From Pseudomonas sp. R37(2017) (GTDB lineage: Bacteria; Pseudomonadota; Gammaproteobacteria; Pseudomonadales; Pseudomonadaceae): a stretch of DNA of 59,678 nt. The stretch spans positions 1 through 59,678 of the forward strand of contig NZ_NEHO01000026.1 of assembly GCF_002113375.1 (NCBI RefSeq). Reading direction: 5' to 3'. The notes under the pieces were generated by a model, which worked only from the letters and a program-made list of their open reading frames with translations, did not search any database and was not told where the DNA came from. Positions 1 to 7,945 of the stretch are shown piece by piece. The translations under genes were made by a program, and so were the position numbers. Positions within the stretch are counted from its first letter, which is position 1, and every line of letters starts with the position of its first letter.

Positions 1-77
1 ATCGAGCAGTTGTCATCAAGAACCATGCTGGCAGCACGTTGCTTGAACTCGCGGGTATAGGTCTTTCGCTCTTGCAT
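1..77 (-). CDS. IS3-family transposase OrfA, N-terminus only (cut by window edge)
   Basis: The reverse strand from 77 reads MQERKTYTREFKQRAASMV, the usual helix-turn-helix start of IS3/IS911-type OrfA proteins, which bind the element's ends. A strong AGGAGG lies just upstream of the ATG. Only about 25 residues are inside the window; the rest and OrfB lie to the left. The family is recognised from this N-terminal pattern alone, so the exact IS name cannot be given. Confidence 0.75.
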   Translation of the reverse strand, partial: MQERKTYTREFKQRAASMVLDDNCS

Positions 78-142
78 GGAACCTCCTGATTGGGCGAATC
101 ATATCGCCCTTAAGAGGTGTCCGGGATCATTAGGCCAGTTCA
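1..142 (-). mobile_element. Terminal part of an IS3-family insertion sequence
   Basis: The element carries the OrfA start (1-77) and a leader ending in a tip that reads TGAACTGGCCTAATGATCCC on the reverse strand, with the last base near 142. The following bases (TGCTCGCTCCTACAG) are the right half of a REP palindrome found intact at 250-278, so the element sits inside a REP hairpin. The junction is uncertain by 1-2 bases because some REPs here have CA before TGCTCGC. The other end is outside the window, so a target duplication cannot be checked. Confidence 0.7.
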
Positions 143-415
143 TGCTCGCTCCTACAGAAAAGCAAATTGATCCTTTGTAGGAGCGAGCAAGCTCGCGATG
201 GTCGCCAACGATGACGCTGGTTGCCTGATACCCCGAGGTGTCTGGTCCACCATCGCGAGCGTGCTCGCTCCTACAGAAAAGCAAATTGATCCTTTGTAGG
301 AGCGAGCAAGCTCGCGATGGTCGCCAACGATGACGCTGGCTGCCTGATAGCCCTAGGTGTCTGATCCACCATCGCGAGCGTGCTCGCTCCTACAGAAAAG
401 CAAAATTGATCGCTT
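143..415. repeat. Tandem array of REP-bearing repeats, period 119 bp
   Basis: The string CTCGCTCCTACAGAAAAGCAAA begins at 145, 264 and 383, giving a 119-bp period and about 2.3 copies. Each unit holds a head-to-head REP pair (GTAGGAGCGAGCAAGCTCGCGATGG and its inverted partner ending CTCGCTCCTAC) separated by about 55 bp. The first copy is cut by the IS element and the third decays after about 410. This is non-coding. Confidence 0.9.
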
Positions 416-656
416 TGTAGCGATGTACTCAAAAACACCGCAGTTACCCAGTAAACACGCGTAGTAGTTGGCGGCCAGAAATGAATGCGTGCCAACGCTG
501 AAAGCACAATGAAAGCAGCACATGGCATAACTCGAAGCTATCACCCGATTTCAAGTTTTGATTAGACGGTTATCACCGGGCCTTCGATAGTGCTCACAAA
601 CGCCGCCAGGAAGCGGCGTTGCTGTCTCCACAAAAATAATAAAAGAGGTACGCACC
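416..656. other. Non-coding leader before the MFS/amidohydrolase/PdxA operon
   Basis: I see no convincing gene here. An 8-bp perfect inverted repeat (AACGCCGC / GCGGCGTT, loop CAGGAA) lies at 599-620, directly upstream of the first gene's ribosome-binding site. It could be a leader hairpin or an attenuator; it has no T-run. The promoter must lie between the repeat array and 656, but I cannot place it with confidence. Confidence 0.4.
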
Positions 657-1997
657 ATGGCTCGATCCAGTGCATCCCTGAACCTGGGCGGCGAAGTTGT
701 CCCGTCCCAGGCCGAAGCTCCCGCGCAGACGCACCTCAACAGGGCCAGCAGCGTGCGATGGCGGATCTTCGCGATCATCTTCGCGCTGACCATGGTCAAC
801 CTGATCGACCGGGTGTCGCTGTCCATTGCAATGCCGACCATCGCTCATGAGTTTTCCCTGTCACCCAGCCTGCAGGGGCTGATCCTCAGTAGCTTCTTCT
901 GGGCCTACGCGTTGTTGCAGATTCCCGGCGGCTGGTTGATCGATCGCTTTGGTCCGCATCGGGTCATCAGTTGGTCCACCGGGTTGTGGGGGACGTTTCA
1001 GGTGTTGGCGGCGTTTGCCACCGGCGGCTTGTCCTTGTTGTTTGCCCGGGTTGCACTGGGCGCCGCCGAAGCCCCGCTGTTCCCGTCGGGTGGCAAGCTG
1101 ATTTCCCTGTGGCTCGCACCGAGCGAGCGCAGTCGCGGTGCGGTATTGATGGACAGCGGCAGCCCGCTGGGCGTGGCCCTTGGCGGATTGATCATTGCCT
1201 ACCTGATTGCCTCGCTGGACTCCTGGCGCCTGGCGTTCGTGATTGCCGGTATCGCCACCCTGGTACTGGCCTGGCTGGCGTGGCGTTATCTGCGCGATGA
1301 CCCGGCCAGCCATCCGCAGGTCAATGAGGCGGAGCTGGAAAAGATCAACGTCGGCCGCGCCACACCGGCCGCCGAGGCCGCGCGGATGCCGGTCAAGGGC
1401 TTGGGCATTGCGGCCCGTTCCCTGAGCGGTCTGCTGATCGGCCGGGCCAGTTGGGCCATGGTGTATTTCGGTCTGCTGACCTGGGGGCCGAGCTATCTGG
1501 CCCAGGCCCGCGGCTTCGATATCAAGGGCATCGGCGCGGCGACTTTCGTGATTTTCATCTGCGGTGCGCTCGGCTCGTTGACCGGTGGCTTCCTCTGCGA
1601 TGGTTTGATTCGCAAGGGCGTCGGTCGCGGTGTGGCGGTCAAGAGCCTGCTGGCATTCTCCGGGCTGGTGGCCCTCGGCGCGTTCCTGTTGCTGCCGACC
1701 CTGAGCCATCCTTTTGCGGCGGTGGCGCTGCTGGCCATGACTGCGTTTTTCCTGATGTGGGGCAGCCTCTACTGGAGTTTCCCGGCGCTGCTGGCCGCTC
1801 CGGCGCGGGTCGGCCTGATCGGCGGCGTGATGAACATGGCCGGCAGCACCGGTGGCATTGCGGTGCCAATCCTGGTGGGCGTGATACTGCAAGCAGCTGG
1901 CGGTTTTGCCCCGGTGCTCGGGTTCTTCGCGGTGTGCTCGGCGGTGTTTGTTCTAGCCACGTTGTTCATCAGCCTGGATGAGGTGCGTCATGACTGA
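657..1997 (+). CDS. MFS transporter, anion:cation symporter (sugar-acid) type
   Basis: A 446-residue inner-membrane permease with about 12 hydrophobic helices. The N-terminal region after a 35-residue polar tail reads TMVNLIDRVSLSIAMPTIAHEF, as in the ACS branch (glucarate, galactonate and hexuronate uptake). It has the cytoplasmic loop signature GGWLIDRFGPH near residue 90. The start has AGAGG eight bases upstream. It is the first gene of a three-gene operon; its stop overlaps the amidohydrolase start by 8 bases. The substrate is unknown but is presumably the compound handled by the next two enzymes. Confidence 0.85.
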   Translation: MARSSASLNLGGEVVPSQAEAPAQTHLNRASSVRWRIFAIIFALTMVNLIDRVSLSIAMPTIAHEFSLSPSLQGLILSSFFWAYALLQIPGGWLIDRFGPHRVISWSTGLWGTFQVLAAFATGGLSLLFARVALGAAEAPLFPSGGKLISLWLAPSERSRGAVLMDSGSPLGVALGGLIIAYLIASLDSWRLAFVIAGIATLVLAWLAWRYLRDDPASHPQVNEAELEKINVGRATPAAEAARMPVKGLGIAARSLSGLLIGRASWAMVYFGLLTWGPSYLAQARGFDIKGIGAATFVIFICGALGSLTGGFLCDGLIRKGVGRGVAVKSLLAFSGLVALGAFLLLPTLSHPFAAVALLAMTAFFLMWGSLYWSFPALLAAPARVGLIGGVMNMAGSTGGIAVPILVGVILQAAGGFAPVLGFFAVCSAVFVLATLFISLDEVRHD

Positions 1998-2946
1998 GTT
2001 GTGGGACGGCCCGATCATCGACGCCCATCATCATTTCTGGGACCCAACGATCAACGATCACCCGTGGCTCGCCCCCGAGGCCAATGTTGCGTTTCGCTAT
2101 GGTGATTACAGCGCCATCAAGCGCCGCTATTTTCCCGAGGATTACTTCGCCGATGTCGGTTCCCATAACGTCGTGCAAACGGTGTATGTCGAGACCGAAT
2201 GGAACCCCCGGGACCCGATTGGCGAAACCCGTTTCATCGAGCAACTGGCCACCCGTTACGGCGTGCCGAATGCGGTTGTGGCGCAAGCCTGGCTCGACCA
2301 CCCGGACGCCATCGATGTCCTGACCGAGCAGGCGCGCTTCAAGCATGTGCGCAGCGTTCGGCACAAGCCCGGCGGGCCGGCCACGCCGCAACAGGTGGGG
2401 CACATGCGCAGCCTGATGAGCGATGAGCATTGGCGTCGCAGCTATGCCGCGCTCGAAGGGCTGGGCCTGCATTTCGATTTGCAGACACCCTGGTGGAACC
2501 TGCACGAAGCCGAACGCCTGGTTCGGGATTTTCCCGGTATCACGCTGATCCTCAACCATGCCGGTTTGCCCAGCGACCGCAGTGCCGAAGGCCTGGCGGG
2601 CTGGCGTCTGGCGATGGCGCGGCTGGCGCAATGGCCTAACGTGCAGGTGAAGATTTCCGGCCTGGGGCAGCGCGGCCAGCGCTGGCGCGCCAAGGATAAC
2701 GCCTGGATCGTGCGCGAAGTCATCGCCATGTTCGGCAGCGACAGAGCGATGTTTGCCAGCAACTTTCCGGTGGACAGCTTGTGTGGCTCGTTCGACGACA
2801 TCTATAGCGGTTTCAAATCCATCGTTGCCGATTTGCCAATGGCCGATCAGGAGCGACTTTTCCATGGCAACGCGCAGCGGGTCTATCGCTGCGAGCCTTG
2901 CGCCATTGACCGGGCGTTGCCTGAATCCTTGAGGAGTGAAGCATGA
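1990..2946 (+). CDS. COG3618-type amidohydrolase (TIM-barrel lactonase family)
   Basis: The protein has 318 residues. The metal-binding start IIDAHHHFWDP (H13 and H15) is followed by a conserved arginine/histidine segment VRSVRHKPGG, an NHAG strand end (ILNHAGLP), and the family's late aspartate in FASNFPVD. Members of this amidohydrolase-2 group hydrolyse lactones such as L-fuconolactone and 2-pyrone-4,6-dicarboxylate. The ATG at 1990 is preferred over an in-frame ATG at 1978 because GAGGTG precedes it and homologues start close to the HxH motif. It overlaps the MFS gene, and its stop overlaps the PdxA-like start (ATGA), so translation is probably coupled. The true substrate is not known. 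Confidence 0.85.
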   Translation: MTELWDGPIIDAHHHFWDPTINDHPWLAPEANVAFRYGDYSAIKRRYFPEDYFADVGSHNVVQTVYVETEWNPRDPIGETRFIEQLATRYGVPNAVVAQAWLDHPDAIDVLTEQARFKHVRSVRHKPGGPATPQQVGHMRSLMSDEHWRRSYAALEGLGLHFDLQTPWWNLHEAERLVRDFPGITLILNHAGLPSDRSAEGLAGWRLAMARLAQWPNVQVKISGLGQRGQRWRAKDNAWIVREVIAMFGSDRAMFASNFPVDSLCGSFDDIYSGFKSIVADLPMADQERLFHGNAQRVYRCEPCAIDRALPESLRSEA

Positions 2947-3947
2947 GTAAATCCACCATCGCGATGGTCCTTGGCGACCCGGCGGGCATCGGCCCGGAAC
3001 TGATCGCCCGCTTGCTCGGCGAGCCCGAAGTGCGCAGCCAGGCCAACGTGATCCTGATCGCCGACGAAGCGGAAATGCGCCGCGGCATGCGCATCGCCGG
3101 GATGGAGTTTCCCTACCGTCGCGTCGAGTCCCTGGAGCATCTGGCATTCGTCGATGACACGCCGTTGTTCTACGACTTTCGTGGCGACACCGTCGGTGAG
3201 TTTGCACGCAGCGAGGCCAGCGTCATCGGCGGGCGCTATAGCCTCGACACCCTGGAAAAAGCCCTGCGTCTGACCGAAGCGGGCATCACCGATGCGGTGC
3301 TGTTCGGGCCATTGAACAAGACCTCGCTGCACATGGCGGGCATGGCGCACAGCGATGAGTTGCACTGGTTCGCCGAGCTGCTGGACTTCCACGGCCCGTT
3401 CTGCGAGTTCAACGTGCTCGACAATCTCTGGACTTCACGGGTGACCTCCCATGTGGCCCTGGCCGATGTACCAGGCCTGCTCAGCCAGCAACGGGTGGTG
3501 GAAGCGATTCAACTGATCGACACGGCGCTCAAGCGCAATGGTCTGGAGAAACCACGAATCGGTGTGTGTGGCTTGAATCCGCACAACGGCGACAACGGCT
3601 CGTTCGGTCGCGAGGAACTGGACATCATCGGCCCGGCCGTGCGCTCGGCGCAGGCGCTGGGGATCGCGGCGGACGGGCCCTATCCGGCCGACACCATTTT
3701 CCTCAAGGTCCAGGGCGATGCCAGTGCCTTCGACGCGGTAGTGACCATGTACCACGATCAGGGCCAGATCGCGATCAAGCTGATGGGGTTTTCCCGTGGC
3801 GTGACGGTGCAGGGCGGTCTGCCGATCCCGATCACCACCCCGGCCCATGGCACTGCGTTCGACATCGCGGGGCAGGGCAAGGCGAATGTCGGCGCGATCC
3901 GCCAGGCGTTCGAGATTGCCTGCCGGATGGGTTCCCATAACAACTGA
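2943..3947 (+). CDS. Divergent PdxA-family NAD-dependent dehydrogenase
   Basis: The protein has 334 residues and opens with LGDPAGIGPEL, the PdxA signature. The three metal-binding histidines are present: TSHVAL, LNPHNG and MYHDQG. Other PdxA positions differ. The HTE substrate motif (GHTEF in PdxA) reads DELHW here, and the stretch usually carrying an Asn and an Arg (VNITLGLP.IRTS) reads VTVQGGLPIPITT. By alignment from memory, the lost Asn and Arg contact the substrate phosphate. The family includes TphB, which acts on an unphosphorylated dihydrodiol, so a role other than vitamin B6 synthesis is likely. It is the last gene of the operon, with a REP pair 16 bases downstream. Confidence 0.85.
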   Translation: MSKSTIAMVLGDPAGIGPELIARLLGEPEVRSQANVILIADEAEMRRGMRIAGMEFPYRRVESLEHLAFVDDTPLFYDFRGDTVGEFARSEASVIGGRYSLDTLEKALRLTEAGITDAVLFGPLNKTSLHMAGMAHSDELHWFAELLDFHGPFCEFNVLDNLWTSRVTSHVALADVPGLLSQQRVVEAIQLIDTALKRNGLEKPRIGVCGLNPHNGDNGSFGREELDIIGPAVRSAQALGIAADGPYPADTIFLKVQGDASAFDAVVTMYHDQGQIAIKLMGFSRGVTVQGGLPIPITTPAHGTAFDIAGQGKANVGAIRQAFEIACRMGSHNN

Positions 3948-3962
3948 TTCACCGTAGTTCCC

Positions 3963-4051
3963 TGTGGGAGCGAGCCTGCTCGCGAAGACGGTATGCCAGA
4001 CACTTTTGCAGTGACTGCCAGGCCGCATTCGCGAGCAGGCTCGCTCCCACA
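3963..4051. repeat. REP pair (inverted)
   Basis: TGTGGGAGCGAGCCTGCTCGCGAA and its inverse flank a spacer of about 40 bp. It separates the PdxA-like operon from the next one and may act as a transcript-end hairpin. Confidence 0.9.
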
Positions 4052-4082
4052 TTTGTTTTGTGTATGGCTGATATCCGATCTG

Positions 4083-4094
4083 CCAACTTGTTGG
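4083..4094. promoter_or_regulatory. Possible operator CCAAC-TT-GTTGG
   Basis: A perfect 5-bp inverted repeat with a 2-base centre lies in the 236-bp leader of the lyxonate-type operon. GntR- and LacI-type regulators use palindromes of this kind. No regulator gene is adjacent, so the binding protein is unknown and the match may be chance. Confidence 0.3.
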
Positions 4095-4287
4095 GTTTTG
4101 CTATCACCCCAGGTTATCGGTGGATACGCATAAGTGATTATTCGCCGCCCTTTGCGCTGGCTAAAGTCGCTCCGTCGAATGAACGCAACCGAGCATTTTC
4201 GGCCACTGCAATCAAGCGAATGACAACTACAAAAAGCCCGCCTTGTCACTTCCGCAAGGCACATACCGGCAGCAAAGGAACACTCAT

Positions 4288-5613
4288 ATGACCCGCCCAG
4301 ATTCCGTCCTGGCGCTGTCCAGCGCTATCACCAAAAGCCGGCTTCGCCTGCTGCCCTTTCTGATTCTGATGTACATCCTGGCGTTCATCGATCGCTCCAA
4401 CGTCGGCTTCGCCAAAGCGGCGTTGCAGGCTGACACCGGGTTGGGCGATGCCGCGTTCGCGTTTGGCGCGAGCATCTTCTTCATCGGTTACGCGTGCTTC
4501 GAAGTGCCGAGCAACTACATGCTGCATCGCCTCGGCGCCAAGGTCTGGCTGTGCCGGATCATGGTCACCTGGGGCCTGGTGTCGGCGGCGATGATGTTCG
4601 CTCACAATGCCCAGACCTTCTACGTGCTGCGCTTCCTGCTGGGTGTGGCCGAAGCCGGGTTCTTCCCGGGGATCATCCTTTACCTCACCTACTGGTTCCC
4701 GGCGCAGAGCCGTGGCCAGGCGCTGGGCCTGTTCTATTTCGGCCTGCCCCTGGCGCTGGTGTTGGGCAGCCCGTTGTCCGGCTGGCTGCTGGATTTCCAC
4801 GGCGTGTTCGGCCTGACCAACTGGCAGTGGTTGTTCGTCGTCGAGGGCTTGATGGCTTCGGTGGTCGGCATCGTCGCGTACTTCTACCTGGTCAATCGTC
4901 CGGCTGAGGCCAGCTGGCTCAGTGCTGAAGAAAAACAGGCACTGGAAACCGCCCTGGCAGACGAAGACGCGCAGAAAAAACACAGCAGCCCCCACGGCTT
5001 CCTCAGTGCCTTGCGCAACCCTCGGGTGCTGCAATTCTGCCTGGCGTATTTCACCATTCAGATGAGCGTGTACGGCGTGGTGTTCTACCTGCCGACCCGT
5101 ATCGCAGGTTTGCTTGACGGGCATGTTGGCCTTAACGTCGGCCTGATCACCGCAATCCCCTGGGTCTGCGCGCTGATTGTGACTCGCCTCGTCACTCGCT
5201 ATGCCGACCGTACCGGCCAGCACCGTCGCCTCGCCGTGTGCATGCTGACCATGGCTGCCCTGGGTATTGCCGCCTCCGCGCTGGGTACGAGCATGGTACC
5301 GGTGGTGCTCGCGTTCTGCTTCGCGGCTGCCGGTTTCGTCTCGGTGCAACCGCTGTTCTGGACCATCCCCACCAGCTACCTCAGCGGTGCCGCCGCTGCT
5401 GGCGGGATCGCCCTGATCAACTCCATCGGCAACCTCGGCGGCTTCGTTGCGCCGAACCTGAAAACCGTGATGGAAAGCAGTTTTGCAGACCCCCGTGCCG
5501 GCATGTTCGCCCTGGCCACGGTGGGCATTATCGGCGCCGTCCTGCTGTCCCGACTACGCACCACCCATACCCCCAAATCCCCCTCGCAGCTCACACCGGC
5601 TCAGGTTGGCTGA
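4288..5613 (+). CDS. MFS transporter, ACS family, for a sugar acid
   Basis: The protein has 441 residues and about 12 membrane helices. It has the ACS hallmarks YILAFIDRSNVGFAKAAL near residue 30 and FEVPSNYMLHRLGAKVW near 75, typical of galactonate, tartrate and phthalate-type permeases. The ATG at 4288 has AAGGAA upstream and starts just before the first helix. An in-frame start at 4243 would add an unconserved tail. It is the first gene of an operon with a sugar-acid dehydratase, an FAH-fold dehydratase and a semialdehyde dehydrogenase, so it probably imports the aldonate they degrade. Confidence 0.88.
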   Translation: MTRPDSVLALSSAITKSRLRLLPFLILMYILAFIDRSNVGFAKAALQADTGLGDAAFAFGASIFFIGYACFEVPSNYMLHRLGAKVWLCRIMVTWGLVSAAMMFAHNAQTFYVLRFLLGVAEAGFFPGIILYLTYWFPAQSRGQALGLFYFGLPLALVLGSPLSGWLLDFHGVFGLTNWQWLFVVEGLMASVVGIVAYFYLVNRPAEASWLSAEEKQALETALADEDAQKKHSSPHGFLSALRNPRVLQFCLAYFTIQMSVYGVVFYLPTRIAGLLDGHVGLNVGLITAIPWVCALIVTRLVTRYADRTGQHRRLAVCMLTMAALGIAASALGTSMVPVVLAFCFAAAGFVSVQPLFWTIPTSYLSGAAAAGGIALINSIGNLGGFVAPNLKTVMESSFADPRAGMFALATVGIIGAVLLSRLRTTHTPKSPSQLTPAQVG

Positions 5614-5646
5614 TCACTACCCATGCGTTAGCAAGGAACTGTATTC

Positions 5647-6822
5647 ATGAAAATCAAAGCGATCCGTACCCGCGTTTTCGAGTGGAAAGGCAAAGTCGTC
5701 CCGCCACAAGCGCACTTTTGCACCAACGCCAGCGACATCCTGTTCGAACGGGGCGACGCCATGGGCTCGTTCCGTTTCCACGGCTGGCTGGTGGTGGAAG
5801 TCGAGACTGACACCGGCCTTGTCGGCATCGGCAACTGCGCCCTGGCGCCCCGTGTAGCCAAGGAAATCATCGACACCTACCTGGCGCCGATCGCCATCGG
5901 TGAAGACCCGTTCGACAACGAATACATCTGGCAGAAGATGTACCGCCAGAGCCATGCCTGGGGCCGCAAAGGCATTGGCATGGCAGCGATCTCGGCGGTC
6001 GACATCGCGATCTGGGACATCATGGGCAAAGCGGTGAACAAGCCGGTGTTCAAGCTGCTGGGCGGGCGCACCAAGGAAAAGATCTGGACCTACGCGTCCA
6101 AACTCTACGCCAACGACAATCTCGACCTGTTCCTCGAAGAGGCCCAGGGCTACCTGAATCAGGGGTTCACCGCGCTGAAGATGCGCTTCGGCTATGGCCC
6201 GAAAGACGGCCCGGCCGGCATGCGCCGCAACATCGAACAAGTGCGCGCCCTGCGTTTGCTGGCCGGCCCTGACGTCGACATCATGCTCGAATGCTACATG
6301 GGCTGGACCCTCGAATATGCGCGCCGCATGTTGCCGAAACTGGCCGAGTTCGAACCGCGCTGGCTCGAAGAACCGGTGATCGCCGATGACATCGAAGGCT
6401 ATATCGAGCTGAAGAAGATGGGGATCATGCCGATCTCCGGCGGCGAGCACGAGTTCACTTCCTACGGCTTCAAGGACCTGCTGGAGCGCCGCGCCGTCGA
6501 CGTGATCCAGTACGACACCAACCGCGTCGGCGGCATCACCGCCGCGCGCAAGATCAATGCCATGGCCGAGGCCTGGTCGGTGCCGGTGATTCCACATGCC
6601 GGGCAGATGCACAACTACCACCTGACCATGTCCACCACCGCCTCGCCGATGGCCGAGTTCTTCCCGGTGTTCGACGTCGAGGTCGGCAACGAACTCTTCT
6701 ACTACGTGTTCAAGGGCGAGCCGCAACCGGTCAACGGCTATATCCAGCTCGACGACAACAAACCGGGGCTGGGTCTGGAAATCTCCGATGAGTACCTGAG
6801 CGAATTCAACATCATCGAGTGA
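5647..6822 (+). CDS. lyxD: Acid-sugar dehydratase, enolase superfamily (probable L-lyxonate dehydratase)
   Basis: The protein has 391 residues. It has the N-terminal capping domain and a mandelate-racemase-type barrel. The KMR triplet (K178, R180) at the end of the second strand matches the KxR motif reported for L-lyxonate dehydratases. The metal ligands are likely E215 (LECYMGW), E241 (EEPV) and E267 (GGEH), and the catalytic dyad is D290 (QYD) with H317 (IPHAG). The sequence is also close to L-rhamnonate dehydratases, the usual automatic label. The following genes encode the two later steps of the L-lyxonate route to 2-ketoglutarate, which favours a C5 substrate. AAGGA lies upstream of the ATG. 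Confidence 0.8.
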   Translation: MKIKAIRTRVFEWKGKVVPPQAHFCTNASDILFERGDAMGSFRFHGWLVVEVETDTGLVGIGNCALAPRVAKEIIDTYLAPIAIGEDPFDNEYIWQKMYRQSHAWGRKGIGMAAISAVDIAIWDIMGKAVNKPVFKLLGGRTKEKIWTYASKLYANDNLDLFLEEAQGYLNQGFTALKMRFGYGPKDGPAGMRRNIEQVRALRLLAGPDVDIMLECYMGWTLEYARRMLPKLAEFEPRWLEEPVIADDIEGYIELKKMGIMPISGGEHEFTSYGFKDLLERRAVDVIQYDTNRVGGITAARKINAMAEAWSVPVIPHAGQMHNYHLTMSTTASPMAEFFPVFDVEVGNELFYYVFKGEPQPVNGYIQLDDNKPGLGLEISDEYLSEFNIIE

Positions 6823-6875
6823 CCGCCAGGCACCGCTCTCGGGCGGTGCCCACCACAACTTTCGGGAGGGCCGAC

Positions 6876-7871
6876 ATGCGCCTGATTCAATTTGAAAACA
6901 CTGACGGTCAGCGCCAGGTGGGCGTTGTCGATGGTTCACAGGTTCAGGTGTTGAAAGACACTCGCACTACTCGCGAACTGGCACTTGCGGCTATCCGGGC
7001 CCGGCACAGCTTGGCCGAAGAGGTCATTTTGCGCGGCAGCGAAGCGAGCCTGGATTACGCGCAGTTGTTGCAGGAGCACCGGGTACTGCCGCCGCTGGAT
7101 CATGAAGACACGGCGCATTGCCTGATCAGCGGCACCGGCCTGACCCACCTGGGCAGCGCCTCGACGCGGGACAAGATGCACCAGCACGATGGCGCGGTCG
7201 AAGCCGGGATGACCGATACCATGCGCATGTTCAAGTGGGGGCTGGAAGGCGGCAAGCCGGCAGACGGGCAGGTCGGTGCGCAGCCGGAGTGGTTCTACAA
7301 GGGCGACGGCAGCATCGTCGTGCGGCCCGGTGCGGACTTCCCGGTGCCGCCGTTCGCCGAGGATGCCGGCGAAGAACCGGAGCTGACCGGGCTCTATGTG
7401 ATTGGCGATGACGGTCAGCCGTATCGCTTGGGTTATGCCCTTGGCAACGAGTTCTCCGACCACGTCATGGAGCGGCGCAATTACCTGTACCTCGCCCATT
7501 CGAAACTGCGCAGTTGCTCCTACGGCCCCGAGTTGCGAGTAGGCGAGCTGCCCCGTCACCTGGTCGGCACCAGCCGCATCAAGCGCAACGGCCAGACTCT
7601 CTGGGAAAAGGAATTCCTCAGTGGCGAGGACAACATGTGCCACAGCCTGGCCAATCTGGAATTCCATCACTTCAAGTACGCGCAGTTCCTGCGTCCCGGC
7701 GATGTTCACGTGCATTACTTCGGCACCGCCACGCTGTCGTTTGCCGACGGGGTGAAGACCCGGCCGGGAGACCGTTTCCAGATCAGCCTCGAGGAGTTCG
7801 GTGCGCCGCTGGTCAATGGCATCGGTGAAAGTGCCCAGCCAGTGTCCATCGGTCAGGTACGCACACTGTAG
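6876..7871 (+). CDS. AraD1/GguC-type FAH-superfamily protein, probable 2-keto-3-deoxy-aldonate dehydratase
   Basis: The protein has 331 residues and the C-terminal fumarylacetoacetase fold. Landmarks are ISGTGLTHLGSA near residue 95, an acidic GNEFSDHVMERRNYLYLAHSK region that supplies metal ligands, and GDVHVHYFGT near 280. Enzymes of this type dehydrate 2-keto-3-deoxypentonates to 2-ketoglutarate semialdehyde. The ATG at 6876 has GGGAGGG upstream, and an earlier in-frame start would overlap the dehydratase and is unconserved. The TAG stop lies inside a REP element, so the REP supplies the end of the protein. Confidence 0.82.
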   Translation: MRLIQFENTDGQRQVGVVDGSQVQVLKDTRTTRELALAAIRARHSLAEEVILRGSEASLDYAQLLQEHRVLPPLDHEDTAHCLISGTGLTHLGSASTRDKMHQHDGAVEAGMTDTMRMFKWGLEGGKPADGQVGAQPEWFYKGDGSIVVRPGADFPVPPFAEDAGEEPELTGLYVIGDDGQPYRLGYALGNEFSDHVMERRNYLYLAHSKLRSCSYGPELRVGELPRHLVGTSRIKRNGQTLWEKEFLSGEDNMCHSLANLEFHHFKYAQFLRPGDVHVHYFGTATLSFADGVKTRPGDRFQISLEEFGAPLVNGIGESAQPVSIGQVRTL

Positions 7872-7892
7872 GAGCGAGCACGCTCGCGATGG
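7868..7892 (+). repeat. Single REP overlapping a stop codon
   Basis: TGTAGGAGCGAGCACGCTCGCGATG begins one base before the TAG stop of the FAH-type gene and ends 53 bases before the next gene's start. It may fold in the mRNA between the two cistrons. Confidence 0.85.
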
Positions 7893-7945
7893 ACTCGAGA
7901 GCGCCGCAAAAATCCTCGGCTAGCCAGACGATCAAGGAATCACTC

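Noticed and set aside
143..415. Tandem REP region as a CRISPR array
   Set aside because: The repeated unit is 119 bp and the spacers are also repeated, so there are no unique spacers and no cas genes nearby.
551..841. Frames near the start of the first MFS gene
   Set aside because: They overlap the MFS start on the other strand or frame, have no ribosome site, and encode no recognisable domain.
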